The position numbers and the translations under genes were made by a program. Below are positions 1 to 5,319 of a DNA stretch of 15,882 bases, piece by piece. Source of the stretch: Anaerolineaceae bacterium UBA4781 (GTDB lineage Bacteria; Chloroflexota; Anaerolineae; Anaerolineales; Anaerolineaceae); assembly GCA_002403105.1 (NCBI GenBank), contig DHHD01000015.1:1-15882 (forward strand), in the 5' to 3' direction. The notes beneath the pieces are model-generated. The model ran no database searches. It saw nothing but the letters and a program-made list of their open reading frames with translations, and was not told where the DNA came from. The stretch's first letter is position 1, and every line of letters starts with the position of its first letter.

Positions 1-80
1 AAACAATTTTGGGAATGTTGAAAGCACTTAAAGGGGTTGAAGAGGTAAAAGAGGTTGAAATATTAATACAAAATAAATAG
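1..80 (+). CDS. C-terminal fragment of an unidentified protein (gene enters from the left edge)
   Basis: Reading codons from base 3, the plus strand is open to a TAG at 78-80 and encodes about 25 residues ending in GVEEVKEVEILIQNK. The alternating charged and hydrophobic pattern (ALKGVEEVKEVEIL) looks like the last strand and helix of a small alpha/beta regulatory domain such as ACT or HMA, but this is too short to assign. The other two plus frames carry early stops. It is convergent with the reverse transcriptase gene, with only 20 bases between the two stop codons and no obvious terminator hairpin. No function is proposed. Confidence 0.45.
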   Translation, partial: TILGMLKALKGVEEVKEVEILIQNK

Positions 81-100
81 TTACTTTATTGGGAAGATTG

Positions 101-982
101 TCAAGAGTTAATCAATAAATTAAGTTGTGCCTTTAATTTCTCACCTTTTAATGGATTAACTTCACACACTCTTTGCACCTTACCCATTAAATGAGAATTC
201 GCTTTCTCTCTATCTAAACCAGTTGCGTTCTCAATTCCATCTCTTTTACATTTGTATAGCAATGTTCTAATTTTTTTATATTCTTTTTTACTAATATTAA
301 GTTTTTTATTTACTACGTATCCGGTTATTTCCTGATGTTCATTCCTTTTTTGTAATAGAAATTTTTTTTCGTTTATCTCAAATCCTTCACTATTAAATAT
401 CTTACGAATCAGTTTCTTAAAACTCGATAAATCTCTACCTCTTGAGAAAGTAATATCATCCGCAAAAATACTAAATTCAATATTTTGTTGTTCACAGAGT
501 CCTTTTATTCGTGGATATAATGTTTTATAGAATAAGAAATTAGCAATCAGAGGACTTGTTGAAAAGCCAGTCACTAGTTTCCTATCGATTGATGTAAATT
601 GTGCCAATAGATCAGCTATTTGATTAGAATATCCCAATTCGGTAAAAAGCCAATGAATTCTCTCTTGGTTTATGCTTGGATAGTAGTGTTTAATATCAAT
701 TTTTAAAATATATTTTTTAGCCAAATGAATTTCTGCATTTGTCTTTGATGATCTTCTTTTTACATTATGAAATTCAGATGGCAAATAAATTTCTTGTAGT
801 AAAAATTTGATTTGATCCTGAATCTTTTTTAACGGTTCAATTGCTTTATATGTTTTTCTTGAACTTCCATCTTTTCTTTTAATGATTACTTTTTTAACAT
901 ATTTTTTTTGATGTAATAAAGTATCTTCCAACTCATTTTTAGGAATAGATAGAATTTTTGATAATGTATCGAATTTATCCAT
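101..982 (-). CDS. Retron-type reverse transcriptase
   Basis: RNA-directed DNA polymerase of 293 aa, a normal size for a retron RT with no fused domain. Visible motifs in order: NAEIH at residues 72-76 (the NAxxH signature of retron region X); the first catalytic aspartate in KIDIKHYYPS (D96); LVTGFSTSPLIAN (136-148), matching the usual QGxxxSPxxxN block; FADD at 173-176 (catalytic D175, D176); GFEINEKK (200-207); and ITG at 219-221, a conservative version of the retron-specific VTG of region Y. By family knowledge such enzymes prime cDNA synthesis on a cognate msr-msd RNA. The ATG at 982 overlaps the end of the upstream HTH gene by 8 bases, implying translational coupling. The gene is strikingly A+T rich compared with proBA, which fits horizontal acquisition. 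Group II intron maturase is unlikely: there is no maturase (X) or HNH domain after the short thumb. Confidence 0.9.
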   Translation of the reverse strand: MDKFDTLSKILSIPKNELEDTLLHQKKYVKKVIIKRKDGSSRKTYKAIEPLKKIQDQIKFLLQEIYLPSEFHNVKRRSSKTNAEIHLAKKYILKIDIKHYYPSINQERIHWLFTELGYSNQIADLLAQFTSIDRKLVTGFSTSPLIANFLFYKTLYPRIKGLCEQQNIEFSIFADDITFSRGRDLSSFKKLIRKIFNSEGFEINEKKFLLQKRNEHQEITGYVVNKKLNISKKEYKKIRTLLYKCKRDGIENATGLDREKANSHLMGKVQRVCEVNPLKGEKLKAQLNLLINS

Positions 983-1589
983 TTTTTATTCCATCATGTA
1001 GGGATTCAAGCTGTATTATTAAATCTTTTATCCTATACAATATCGTTTGTTGTTCAGGAGTCATTTTTTCAAAATCAAAATCCACAATCATTGCAGAAAG
1101 CGGCACATCAAGGTCATTAGAAATTTTATTTAATAATGCAAAGCTTGGTTCTTTTTTATCATTTTCTATCAAAGATAGATAATTTTGAGAAATTTCAATT
1201 TTTTCAGCTAATTCTTTTTGACTTAGGTTTTTTGTTATACGAATAAATTTTATGCTTTTACCAATTTTCATCGCTGTAATTCTTCTTTCTATAGAATCGT
1301 TACTGCGTAATTCATAAAGACTGGTAGTATTTATCTTTTCAATTAATATCACTATCGTTTTCGCAATTATGGTTGTAATTATGTCTTTTATCAAAGACAA
1401 ATTACATTTCTTTCTTCTAAGCACTATTTTTAGTTTCTTCTGTTGTTCACTTAGAATTTTCAAATTGAAAGAGTCAACTACCATCTGTTCTGGGTTGCCT
1501 GAGGATGTTGATGATAATAGAAACATCAACGTTACTAATTCATCAACAATTTCCTCAGCCCTTTTCAATAAGTAATCATTCTTTGGCAT
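975..1589 (-). CDS. XRE-type helix-turn-helix protein, probable retron partner
   Basis: 204-aa protein. Residues ~108-167 form an XRE/Cro-CI helix-turn-helix domain (IGKSIKFIRITKNLSQKELA, then a recognition helix region with ISQNYLSLIENDKKEPS). The first ~105 residues are a lysine-rich, mainly helical region that I do not recognise. The last ~35 residues look like an amphipathic helix that could dimerise. The ATG at 1589 has a strong AGGAGG eight bases upstream. The stop lies inside the first codons of the RT gene (ATGGATAA overlap), so the two are one operon. HTH partners are known for some retron classes; I recall type VI but cannot check it. Likely roles are repressor of its own promoter (an inverted repeat sits on it), antitoxin, or effector, and the sequence does not decide between them. 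A+T rich like the RT gene. Confidence 0.8.
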   Translation of the reverse strand: MPKNDYLLKRAEEIVDELVTLMFLLSSTSSGNPEQMVVDSFNLKILSEQQKKLKIVLRRKKCNLSLIKDIITTIIAKTIVILIEKINTTSLYELRSNDSIERRITAMKIGKSIKFIRITKNLSQKELAEKIEISQNYLSLIENDKKEPSFALLNKISNDLDVPLSAMIVDFDFEKMTPEQQTILYRIKDLIIQLESLHDGIKNG

Positions 1590-1605
1590 AATGCTCGCCT
1601 CCTTT

Positions 1606-1950
1606 CTTTACAATTTGTCTACCAGAACAGGGGTTATGGAATTTTCCATTACTCCAGTCCTTAAAGAACCACTAACCACACTTCTCTTCAGTGAACATGG
1701 CAAGCAGGTTAGTAGTGGCTATCCCGAATTCAGCAATAGAGTACTGTCTGGTCAATCTTTTAACGAGAAAGCATAGCATGGGTAGAGAGTGATCATGGTC
1801 AGGGAGTTGTGAATGTCGGCTTTTGACGTTAGGAACAGTACAATATTGTTTCATGGATTTTGGGGAATATTTGAAATTACTTGGATATTTTGTTATCCAA
1901 TGCAGAGGCGATATACCATTTTACTATTGGAAAGGAATTCAATTGTAAAG
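1606..1950 (-). ncRNA. Candidate retron msr-msd RNA in the leader of the HTH-RT operon
   Basis: The promoter at 1988-2016 would give a leader of about 390 nt before the HTH start codon, far longer than needed for translation. Inside it a perfect 10-bp inverted repeat (AATTGTAAAG at 1941-1950 and CTTTACAATT at 1606-1615) could be the a1/a2 pair. Read on the minus strand, it encloses a 7-bp hairpin with a 6-nt loop (1881-1900, msr-like), a 10-bp hairpin (1668-1716), and directly adjoining it a long imperfect hairpin (1618-1667: 23 pairing positions, 5 mismatches, 4-nt loop) that ends two bases before the putative a2, where an msd stem would be expected. The order matches retron architecture, but no clear priming-guanosine motif was identified. 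At 345 nt it would be long for a retron RNA. The boundaries are inference. Confidence 0.4.
1618..1667 (-). other. Long imperfect hairpin, candidate msd stem
   Basis: On the minus strand bases 1667-1645 pair with 1640-1618 around the four-base loop AAAT (1644-1641). There are 18 pairs of 23 positions, including two G-U. The inner five pairs (ATGGA/TCCAT) are perfect. It abuts a second hairpin at 1668-1716 and lies just upstream of the AGGAGG ribosome binding site of the HTH gene. It is too mismatched and lacks a U-run to be a terminator. Confidence 0.5.
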
Positions 1951-1987
1951 GTTCTAATCAAAAGGCAATACACCTTAGATTATTTAT

Positions 1988-2016
1988 ATATTACCACAAT
2001 ATTGACTGCTAGTCAA
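1988..2016 (-). promoter_or_regulatory. Sigma70-type promoter of the HTH-RT (retron-like) operon
   Basis: On the minus strand TTGACT (2016-2011) is followed after exactly 17 bases by TAATAT (1993-1988), a near-consensus pair with ideal spacing, placing the transcript start near 1981. The -35 box and spacer are covered by a 9-bp inverted repeat (1999-2019), a natural operator position for the HTH protein of the same operon. Confidence 0.6.
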
Positions 2017-2019
2017 TAT
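1999..2019. repeat. Perfect 9-bp inverted repeat, candidate operator
   Basis: ATATTGACT (1999-2007), three bases GCT, then AGTCAATAT (2011-2019). It overlaps the -35 element of the minus-strand promoter. The size and 3-bp spacer suit a dimeric XRE repressor. If transcribed it would form a hairpin with a 3-nt loop, but it lies upstream of the predicted start, so an operator is the better reading. Confidence 0.6.
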
Positions 2020-2128
2020 ATTATAACCGTAGGTATATTAATATTTTATTAGAAATAAAGTATATATGTTCTATATAATACGCTATAATCAATCAATACT
2101 GAATAATTGAGATAATCATATCTATTAA

Positions 2129-2142
2129 ATGATTATAATCAT
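2129..2142. repeat. Perfect 14-bp palindrome in the intergenic region
   Basis: ATGATTATAATCAT reads the same on both strands. A further half site ATAATCAT lies at 2112-2119, so three copies of the ATAATCAT/ATGATTAT element occur within 31 bases. It lies ~25 bases upstream of the putative -10 box of the 56-aa membrane protein gene and between divergently oriented transcription units. A regulator site is possible. The A+T richness of the region makes chance more likely than the length alone suggests. Confidence 0.45.
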
Positions 2143-2166
2143 GAAACTTTTAATAGTTTTTTTCGT

Positions 2167-2172
2167 TATAAT
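2167..2172 (+). promoter_or_regulatory. Putative -10 box for the 56-aa membrane protein gene
   Basis: A consensus TATAAT stands 33 bases upstream of the ATG at 2205, giving a start near 2179 and a ~25-nt leader carrying the AGGAGA ribosome binding site. No good -35 hexamer is seen at 16-18 bases upstream, so the element may depend on an activator or be weak. Confidence 0.4.
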
Positions 2173-2204
2173 TAACGTAGGAAAACTAAAGAAAGGAGAT
2201 TGAT

Positions 2205-2375
2205 ATGAAACTCAGCACTCCAACCAAATTAGTTTTTTGGCTCGCAACCGTTCTTGGCGCTCTGGGCATCATTGGAAATTTCGTTGCTCTTCCTTTGATC
2301 GGCGGCTATGAATTCTGGTTGTTAGCCGTAGGATTCGTCCTACTATGGCTTGGAAACGTATTGAAAGGTTTCTAA
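2205..2375 (+). CDS. Small two-helix membrane protein (56 aa)
   Basis: Open frame of 56 codons beginning MKLSTPTKLVFWLATVLGAL and ending GNVLKGF. It has a clear AAGGAGA ribosome binding site seven bases before the ATG and is followed 37 bases later by a strong terminator, so it is a monocistronic gene. Two hydrophobic segments (about residues 8-30 and 36-53) are separated by a short turn containing LIGGYEFW, and both ends are short and carry lysines, suggesting an inner-membrane hairpin. Similar short membrane proteins beginning MKLS-TP/SPK are, as I recall, widespread but without known function. Its composition is unlike the neighbouring A+T-rich retron cassette, so it is probably a native chromosomal gene flanking the insertion. 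Confidence 0.8.
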   Translation: MKLSTPTKLVFWLATVLGALGIIGNFVALPLIGGYEFWLLAVGFVLLWLGNVLKGF

Positions 2376-2412
2376 GCACGTTCATTGAAGCACTTTTTAA
2401 TATTATATGGAG

Positions 2413-2438
2413 AAAGCCACCGCAATTGCGGTGGCTTT
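2413..2438 (+). terminator. Intrinsic terminator of the 56-aa membrane protein gene
   Basis: AAAGCCACCGC (2413-2423), loop AATT, GCGGTGGCTTT (2428-2438): an 11-bp perfect stem followed by TTCCTGTTTTTT. It also lies downstream of proA (which ends at 2495 on the other strand). It could act bidirectionally, though the minus-strand U-run is poor. Confidence 0.85.
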
Positions 2439-2494
2439 TCCTGTTTTTTGCCATTTGATCAAGTCAAATAAATTAAAGAAAGTAAATTCTCATT

Positions 2495-3757
2495 TTATAC
2501 TCGAACATGATAATTTCCCTGTACGATCCATTTATAGGTCATTAATTCCTGCAATCCCATGGGTCCCCGCGCATGCAGCCGTTGTGTAGAGATGGCAACC
2601 TCTGCTCCCAAGCCCAATTCTGCTCCATCTGTAAAACGGGTGCTGGCATTCACATATACAACCGCTGAATCCACTTCCTGCAAAAACCGATGGGCATGTT
2701 CTTCATTTTCTGTTAATATGCCATCTGAGTGGGCAGTACTGTGCTGCCGGATAAAAGAAATTGCAGCAGTTAGACCGGGAACCTCAACCACATTCATATT
2801 CAAAGAAAGCCATTCGCGGTCATAATCACCTTCTTCCAGCACCTTGAGCAATTCGTTGGAAGCCAGAGAGCAGCGATCGATCAATTCTGCCGGAAGATGC
2901 ACAATCACCTTCTCTTGCTGCATCCTTTTTAGCAGTGCAGGCAAAAACAAAGAAATTTGTTTTTCGTGTACCAGTACCGTGTCCAGCGCATTGCATACGG
3001 TTGGACGCTGTACTTTCGCATTGACGATCACATCCAATGCTTTATTCAGTTCGGCAGAGTCATCTACAAATAAATGACATATCCCGATCCCACCGGTGAT
3101 GACCGGAATGCGGCTGTTTTCTCGGCAGTAGGTATGCAGTGCCGCTCCTCCGCGTGGAATGAGCATATCGACATATCGATACATCGTCAACAGTTCGTCG
3201 ACCAATTTGTGATCAGGATCATCCAGGAATTGCACAGATACTTGAGGAATGCCAGCTTTTTGTAAAGCAGCATGGATGCAATCAACCAGGATCGCATTGG
3301 TCTTCAGGGTTTCTTTTCCTCCCCGCAGAATCACTGCATTTCCCGATTTGATCGCCAGGGCTGCCACATCAACGGTCACATTAGGGCGTGATTCATAGAT
3401 CACTGCCAATACCCCCAGAGGAACGCGCTGTTTATGGATATGCAGCCCATTTGATAATATTTGATCGTCAAAGGTCTGTCCCAACGGATCCGGTAAGCCA
3501 GCAACTGTTTGTACCCCTTCTGCCATACATTGAACTCTTTGAGAATCTAATTGCAATCTATCAAGAATGTCGGCAGATAATCCCTGATCAGTTCCCTTTT
3601 GAATATCCAGTTGATTTTGCTTCAAAATCTCATTTTTATGGCTGATTAGAATTTCAGCCAACGTTTGAAGCGCAGTTGTCCGTTGCTGTGCAGAGATGAC
3701 AGGCAAGATTCGAGAAGCATCTTTAACTTGCTTACAAAGCTCAAGTATTGTTTTCAT
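2495..3757 (-). CDS. proA: Glutamate-5-semialdehyde dehydrogenase (gamma-glutamyl phosphate reductase)
   Basis: ProA reduces gamma-glutamyl phosphate with NADPH to glutamate-5-semialdehyde, the second step of proline synthesis, in the cytoplasm. With the ATG at 3757 the protein has 420 aa, the usual family length. Visible family motifs: YESRPNVTVD, LRGGKE, a TGGIGICHLFVDD segment, and the catalytic cysteine in RPTVCNALDT at about residue 255. The C-terminal GPMGLQELMTYKW is typical. The frame is open further upstream to an ATG at 3793, but that start would add 12 unconserved residues and a longer overlap. The ATG at 3757 has AAGGTG at good spacing. It overlaps the end of proB by 17 bases, so the two are coupled. 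No missing residues were noticed. Confidence 0.95.
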   Translation of the reverse strand: MKTILELCKQVKDASRILPVISAQQRTTALQTLAEILISHKNEILKQNQLDIQKGTDQGLSADILDRLQLDSQRVQCMAEGVQTVAGLPDPLGQTFDDQILSNGLHIHKQRVPLGVLAVIYESRPNVTVDVAALAIKSGNAVILRGGKETLKTNAILVDCIHAALQKAGIPQVSVQFLDDPDHKLVDELLTMYRYVDMLIPRGGAALHTYCRENSRIPVITGGIGICHLFVDDSAELNKALDVIVNAKVQRPTVCNALDTVLVHEKQISLFLPALLKRMQQEKVIVHLPAELIDRCSLASNELLKVLEEGDYDREWLSLNMNVVEVPGLTAAISFIRQHSTAHSDGILTENEEHAHRFLQEVDSAVVYVNASTRFTDGAELGLGAEVAISTQRLHARGPMGLQELMTYKWIVQGNYHVRV

Positions 3758-4874
3758 GTTCACCTTCTTTGCTCTGCAACAGAACCAGATCATCGTGATG
3801 GATCACTTCATCCGTATAAATATATCCAAGATGCTGTTCAATCTGATCGGTATGCAACCCTTTGATCTGCTCAATTTCATTCGAAGAATATGCACAGCGC
3901 CCAAGCGCACATGCTATTTTATCTACATTGAAAATATAGATGGCATCTCCTCTTTGAAACTCCCCGCGCACATTGATCACCCCAACCGGCAATAAACTAC
4001 CTCCTTTTAACAATGCTTTCTGTGCCCCAACATCGATCTGTACTCCACACCCTTTCATTGCACTCGCTAAAAGGTAGCGCTTGCGGCTTTCCAATGTATC
4101 AACCGAAGGGTAGATCCATGTACCAGGTTTTTGTCCCATGGAAACTTGCATTAATATATTTTCTTCGCCATTAGCAATAACAACTGTAGTCCCGCTGCGG
4201 CGAGCAATTTCAGCGGCTTCAACTTTTGTTACCATTCCACCCGTGCCAAGACCTGACATAGATCCACCCACTGCATTCCATACCGCTTGAGGTATTTCCG
4301 CCGAACGAATTTCCCGTATCAACTGTGCTTTTCCTCCGGCAGGGTTACCATCATAAATCCCATCAATATCGGTAAGTAGAACCAAAATATCCGCTTCCAG
4401 CATGGTTGCCACCAGAGCCGAAAGGTTATCATTATCTCCAATTCCAATTTCTTCGGTGGCTATGGTGTCATTTTCATTTATAATGGGTAAAATTTGATTG
4501 GATAACAGCGATTCTAAAGTCCCCCGTGCATTGATATAGCTCTTACGATTTGTGATATCCGTGCGGGTTAGCAGCACCTGCCCCACTCTGATCCCATACA
4601 TCGAAAATACCTGTTCATAGATCGCCATCAAACGCGGCTGCCCGACCGCTGCAAGCATCTGTTTGGTTGAAATTTGTTTCACCAGATTGGAATACCCCAG
4701 CGCTTCTTTCCCCGCAGTAATTGCTCCAGATGAAACCAGAACAACCTGACAATTTTCATCCTGTATTGCACAAATTTGTCTGGCGAGTTCCACAATGCAT
4801 GGATATTGGATGGCACGTGTCCCCTGGGTAAGTGTGGATGTGCCAATTTTCACCACCATGCGTCGATACTGCAT
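3741..4874 (-). CDS. proB: Glutamate 5-kinase with C-terminal PUA domain
   Basis: ProB phosphorylates L-glutamate with ATP to gamma-glutamyl phosphate, the committed and usually proline-inhibited step. The 377-aa length fits the two-domain form. The amino-acid kinase domain is shown by VVKIGTSTLT (residues 7-16), SSGAITAG (48-55), INENDTIATEE (about 132-142), GDNDNLSALVA (about 146-156), TDIDGIYDGNP and GTGGMVTKVEAA. A PUA domain follows from about residue 285 (GSLLPVGV, FQRGDAIYIF). The ATG at 4874 has GGGAGG seven bases upstream. It is the first gene of a proB-proA operon. The 445-base region upstream ends the previous operon, so proBA probably has its own promoter. Confidence 0.95.
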   Translation of the reverse strand: MQYRRMVVKIGTSTLTQGTRAIQYPCIVELARQICAIQDENCQVVLVSSGAITAGKEALGYSNLVKQISTKQMLAAVGQPRLMAIYEQVFSMYGIRVGQVLLTRTDITNRKSYINARGTLESLLSNQILPIINENDTIATEEIGIGDNDNLSALVATMLEADILVLLTDIDGIYDGNPAGGKAQLIREIRSAEIPQAVWNAVGGSMSGLGTGGMVTKVEAAEIARRSGTTVVIANGEENILMQVSMGQKPGTWIYPSVDTLESRKRYLLASAMKGCGVQIDVGAQKALLKGGSLLPVGVINVRGEFQRGDAIYIFNVDKIACALGRCAYSSNEIEQIKGLHTDQIEQHLGYIYTDEVIHHDDLVLLQSKEGEHENNT

Positions 4875-4898
4875 ATCATCCTCCCGATAATTCCCCCA

Positions 4899-4904
4899 AG
4901 TATA
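4899..4904 (-). promoter_or_regulatory. Possible -10 box for proBA
   Basis: On the minus strand TATACT preceded by TTTGA lies 25 bases upstream of the proB ATG. No convincing -35 hexamer is seen (TGCCAA at 17 bases is poor). Offered only because the upstream terminators imply that proBA needs a promoter in the 145 bases before proB. Confidence 0.25.
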
Positions 4905-5020
4905 TCAAATGCAACCTCATCTTGGCATTATTGATCCCATAATAATTTCCCCTCGTACCCATTCCTTTCCATTGCTTTTGATACTAAAATGATCCTGCGT
5001 TTTTTATCCTATAAAAATAA

Positions 5021-5050
5021 AAAAGCCATCCAGTTTTCCGGATGGCTTTT
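5021..5050 (-). terminator. Intrinsic terminator, minus strand (possibly bidirectional)
   Basis: AAAAGCCATCC (5021-5031), an eight-base loop, GGATGGCTTTT (5040-5050): an 11-bp perfect stem. The minus-strand RNA continues TTTATTTTTAT, a good U-rich tail. No annotated minus-strand protein gene ends nearby, so it would terminate either read-through from the operon ending at 5320 or a separate RNA transcribed across 5060-5270. Confidence 0.75.
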
Positions 5051-5105
5051 ATGGCGGCGATTGTCGAAGTTTGCTTTGTTTTCTAGATTACCTCTTTTAA
5101 TAAAA

Positions 5106-5129
5106 AAACCGGCCTTTCATGACCGGTTT
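5106..5129 (-). terminator. Intrinsic terminator, minus strand
   Basis: AAACCGG (5106-5112), ten-base loop, CCGGTTT (5123-5129). The minus-strand RNA runs into seven consecutive Ts. It directly follows the putative structured RNA at 5133-5219, which it could end. Confidence 0.7.
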
Positions 5130-5132
5130 CGC

Positions 5133-5219
5133 TATTAGCTTCCTGAGATTGTTGCGGAGGGTACCATTTTCACCCTCCCAAAGCGACCAAGTTCGAATCT
5201 CAGTTCAACGCTTCTAATA
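5133..5219 (-). ncRNA. Possible structured RNA of unknown class between terminators
   Basis: Several complementary segments nest here: TATTAG (5133-5138) with CTAATA (5214-5219); CTGAGATT (5143-5150) with AATCTCAG (5196-5203), 8 bp; GGAGGGT (5156-5162) with ACCCTCC (5172-5178), 7 bp with a nine-base loop. In addition AAGCG (5181-5185) can pair with CGCTT (5209-5213), which crosses the 8-bp helix and would make a pseudoknot. A U-run terminator begins four bases beyond the left end on the minus strand, which is why that strand is preferred. A GTTCGAATC T-loop-like string (5191-5199, plus strand) is present, but no tRNA cloverleaf can be drawn. I recognise no known riboswitch consensus. Confidence 0.35.
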
Positions 5220-5277
5220 AACTTTTCGACTGTGCTAATATTTTAGCATCTATTTCAGAATTAGCAGCTTAAAAAAA

Positions 5278-5303
5278 CTGGGATGCATAGGAATGTATCC
5301 CAG
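5278..5303 (-). terminator. Intrinsic terminator of the polysaccharide operon
   Basis: CTGGGAT (5278-5284) pairs with ATCCCAG (5297-5303), with inner CAT/ATG pairs around AGGA. The minus-strand RNA continues with TTTTTTT (5277-5271). It lies 16 bases past the stop of the last gene of the operon. Confidence 0.85.
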
Positions 5304-5319
5304 TGAGATTCGTTATTTT

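Larger units (their letters stand above)
4875..5319. other. 445-base non-coding region between proB and the polysaccharide operon
   Basis: No credible open reading frame with a ribosome binding site was found on either strand. It contains three hairpin-plus-U-run terminators oriented with the minus strand (5278-5303, 5106-5129, 5021-5050), a 6-bp hairpin (TGCTAA/TTAGCA with a four-base loop, about 5232-5247), and a compact cluster of complementary segments at 5133-5219 listed separately. Bases 4875-5020 hold only the possible proB promoter and ribosome binding site. Confidence 0.7.

Noticed and set aside
101..982. Group II intron or diversity-generating retroelement RT
   Set aside because: There is no maturase or endonuclease domain, no intron ends and no template/variable repeat pair seen. 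The NAxxH and ITG motifs favour retrons.
1591..1776. Plus-strand open frame of 61 codons antisense to the retron leader
   Set aside because: Starts next to the HTH ribosome binding site on the other strand, has no ribosome binding site of its own, and overlaps the hairpins. Treated as chance or as part of the possible fossil segment.
5143..5203. tRNA gene suggested by GTTCGAATC (5191-5199) and a 7-bp GGAGGGT/ACCCTCC stem ending before GC
   Set aside because: The T-stem has two mismatches of five, no anticodon or D arm fits, and the 7-bp stem closes a nine-base loop.
5133..5219. HDV-like self-cleaving ribozyme, because the order of helices includes a crossing pair
   Set aside because: The would-be P1 is only 5 bp, P3 is missing and the flanking joining sequences do not match. 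A plain pseudoknot is the most that can be claimed.
5100..5220. T-box leader controlling proBA
   Set aside because: Proline T-boxes occur before proBA in some bacteria and TGGTACC is present on the minus strand, but the AGGGTGG(N)ACCGCG consensus is absent and the last terminator has no matching antiterminator sequence.
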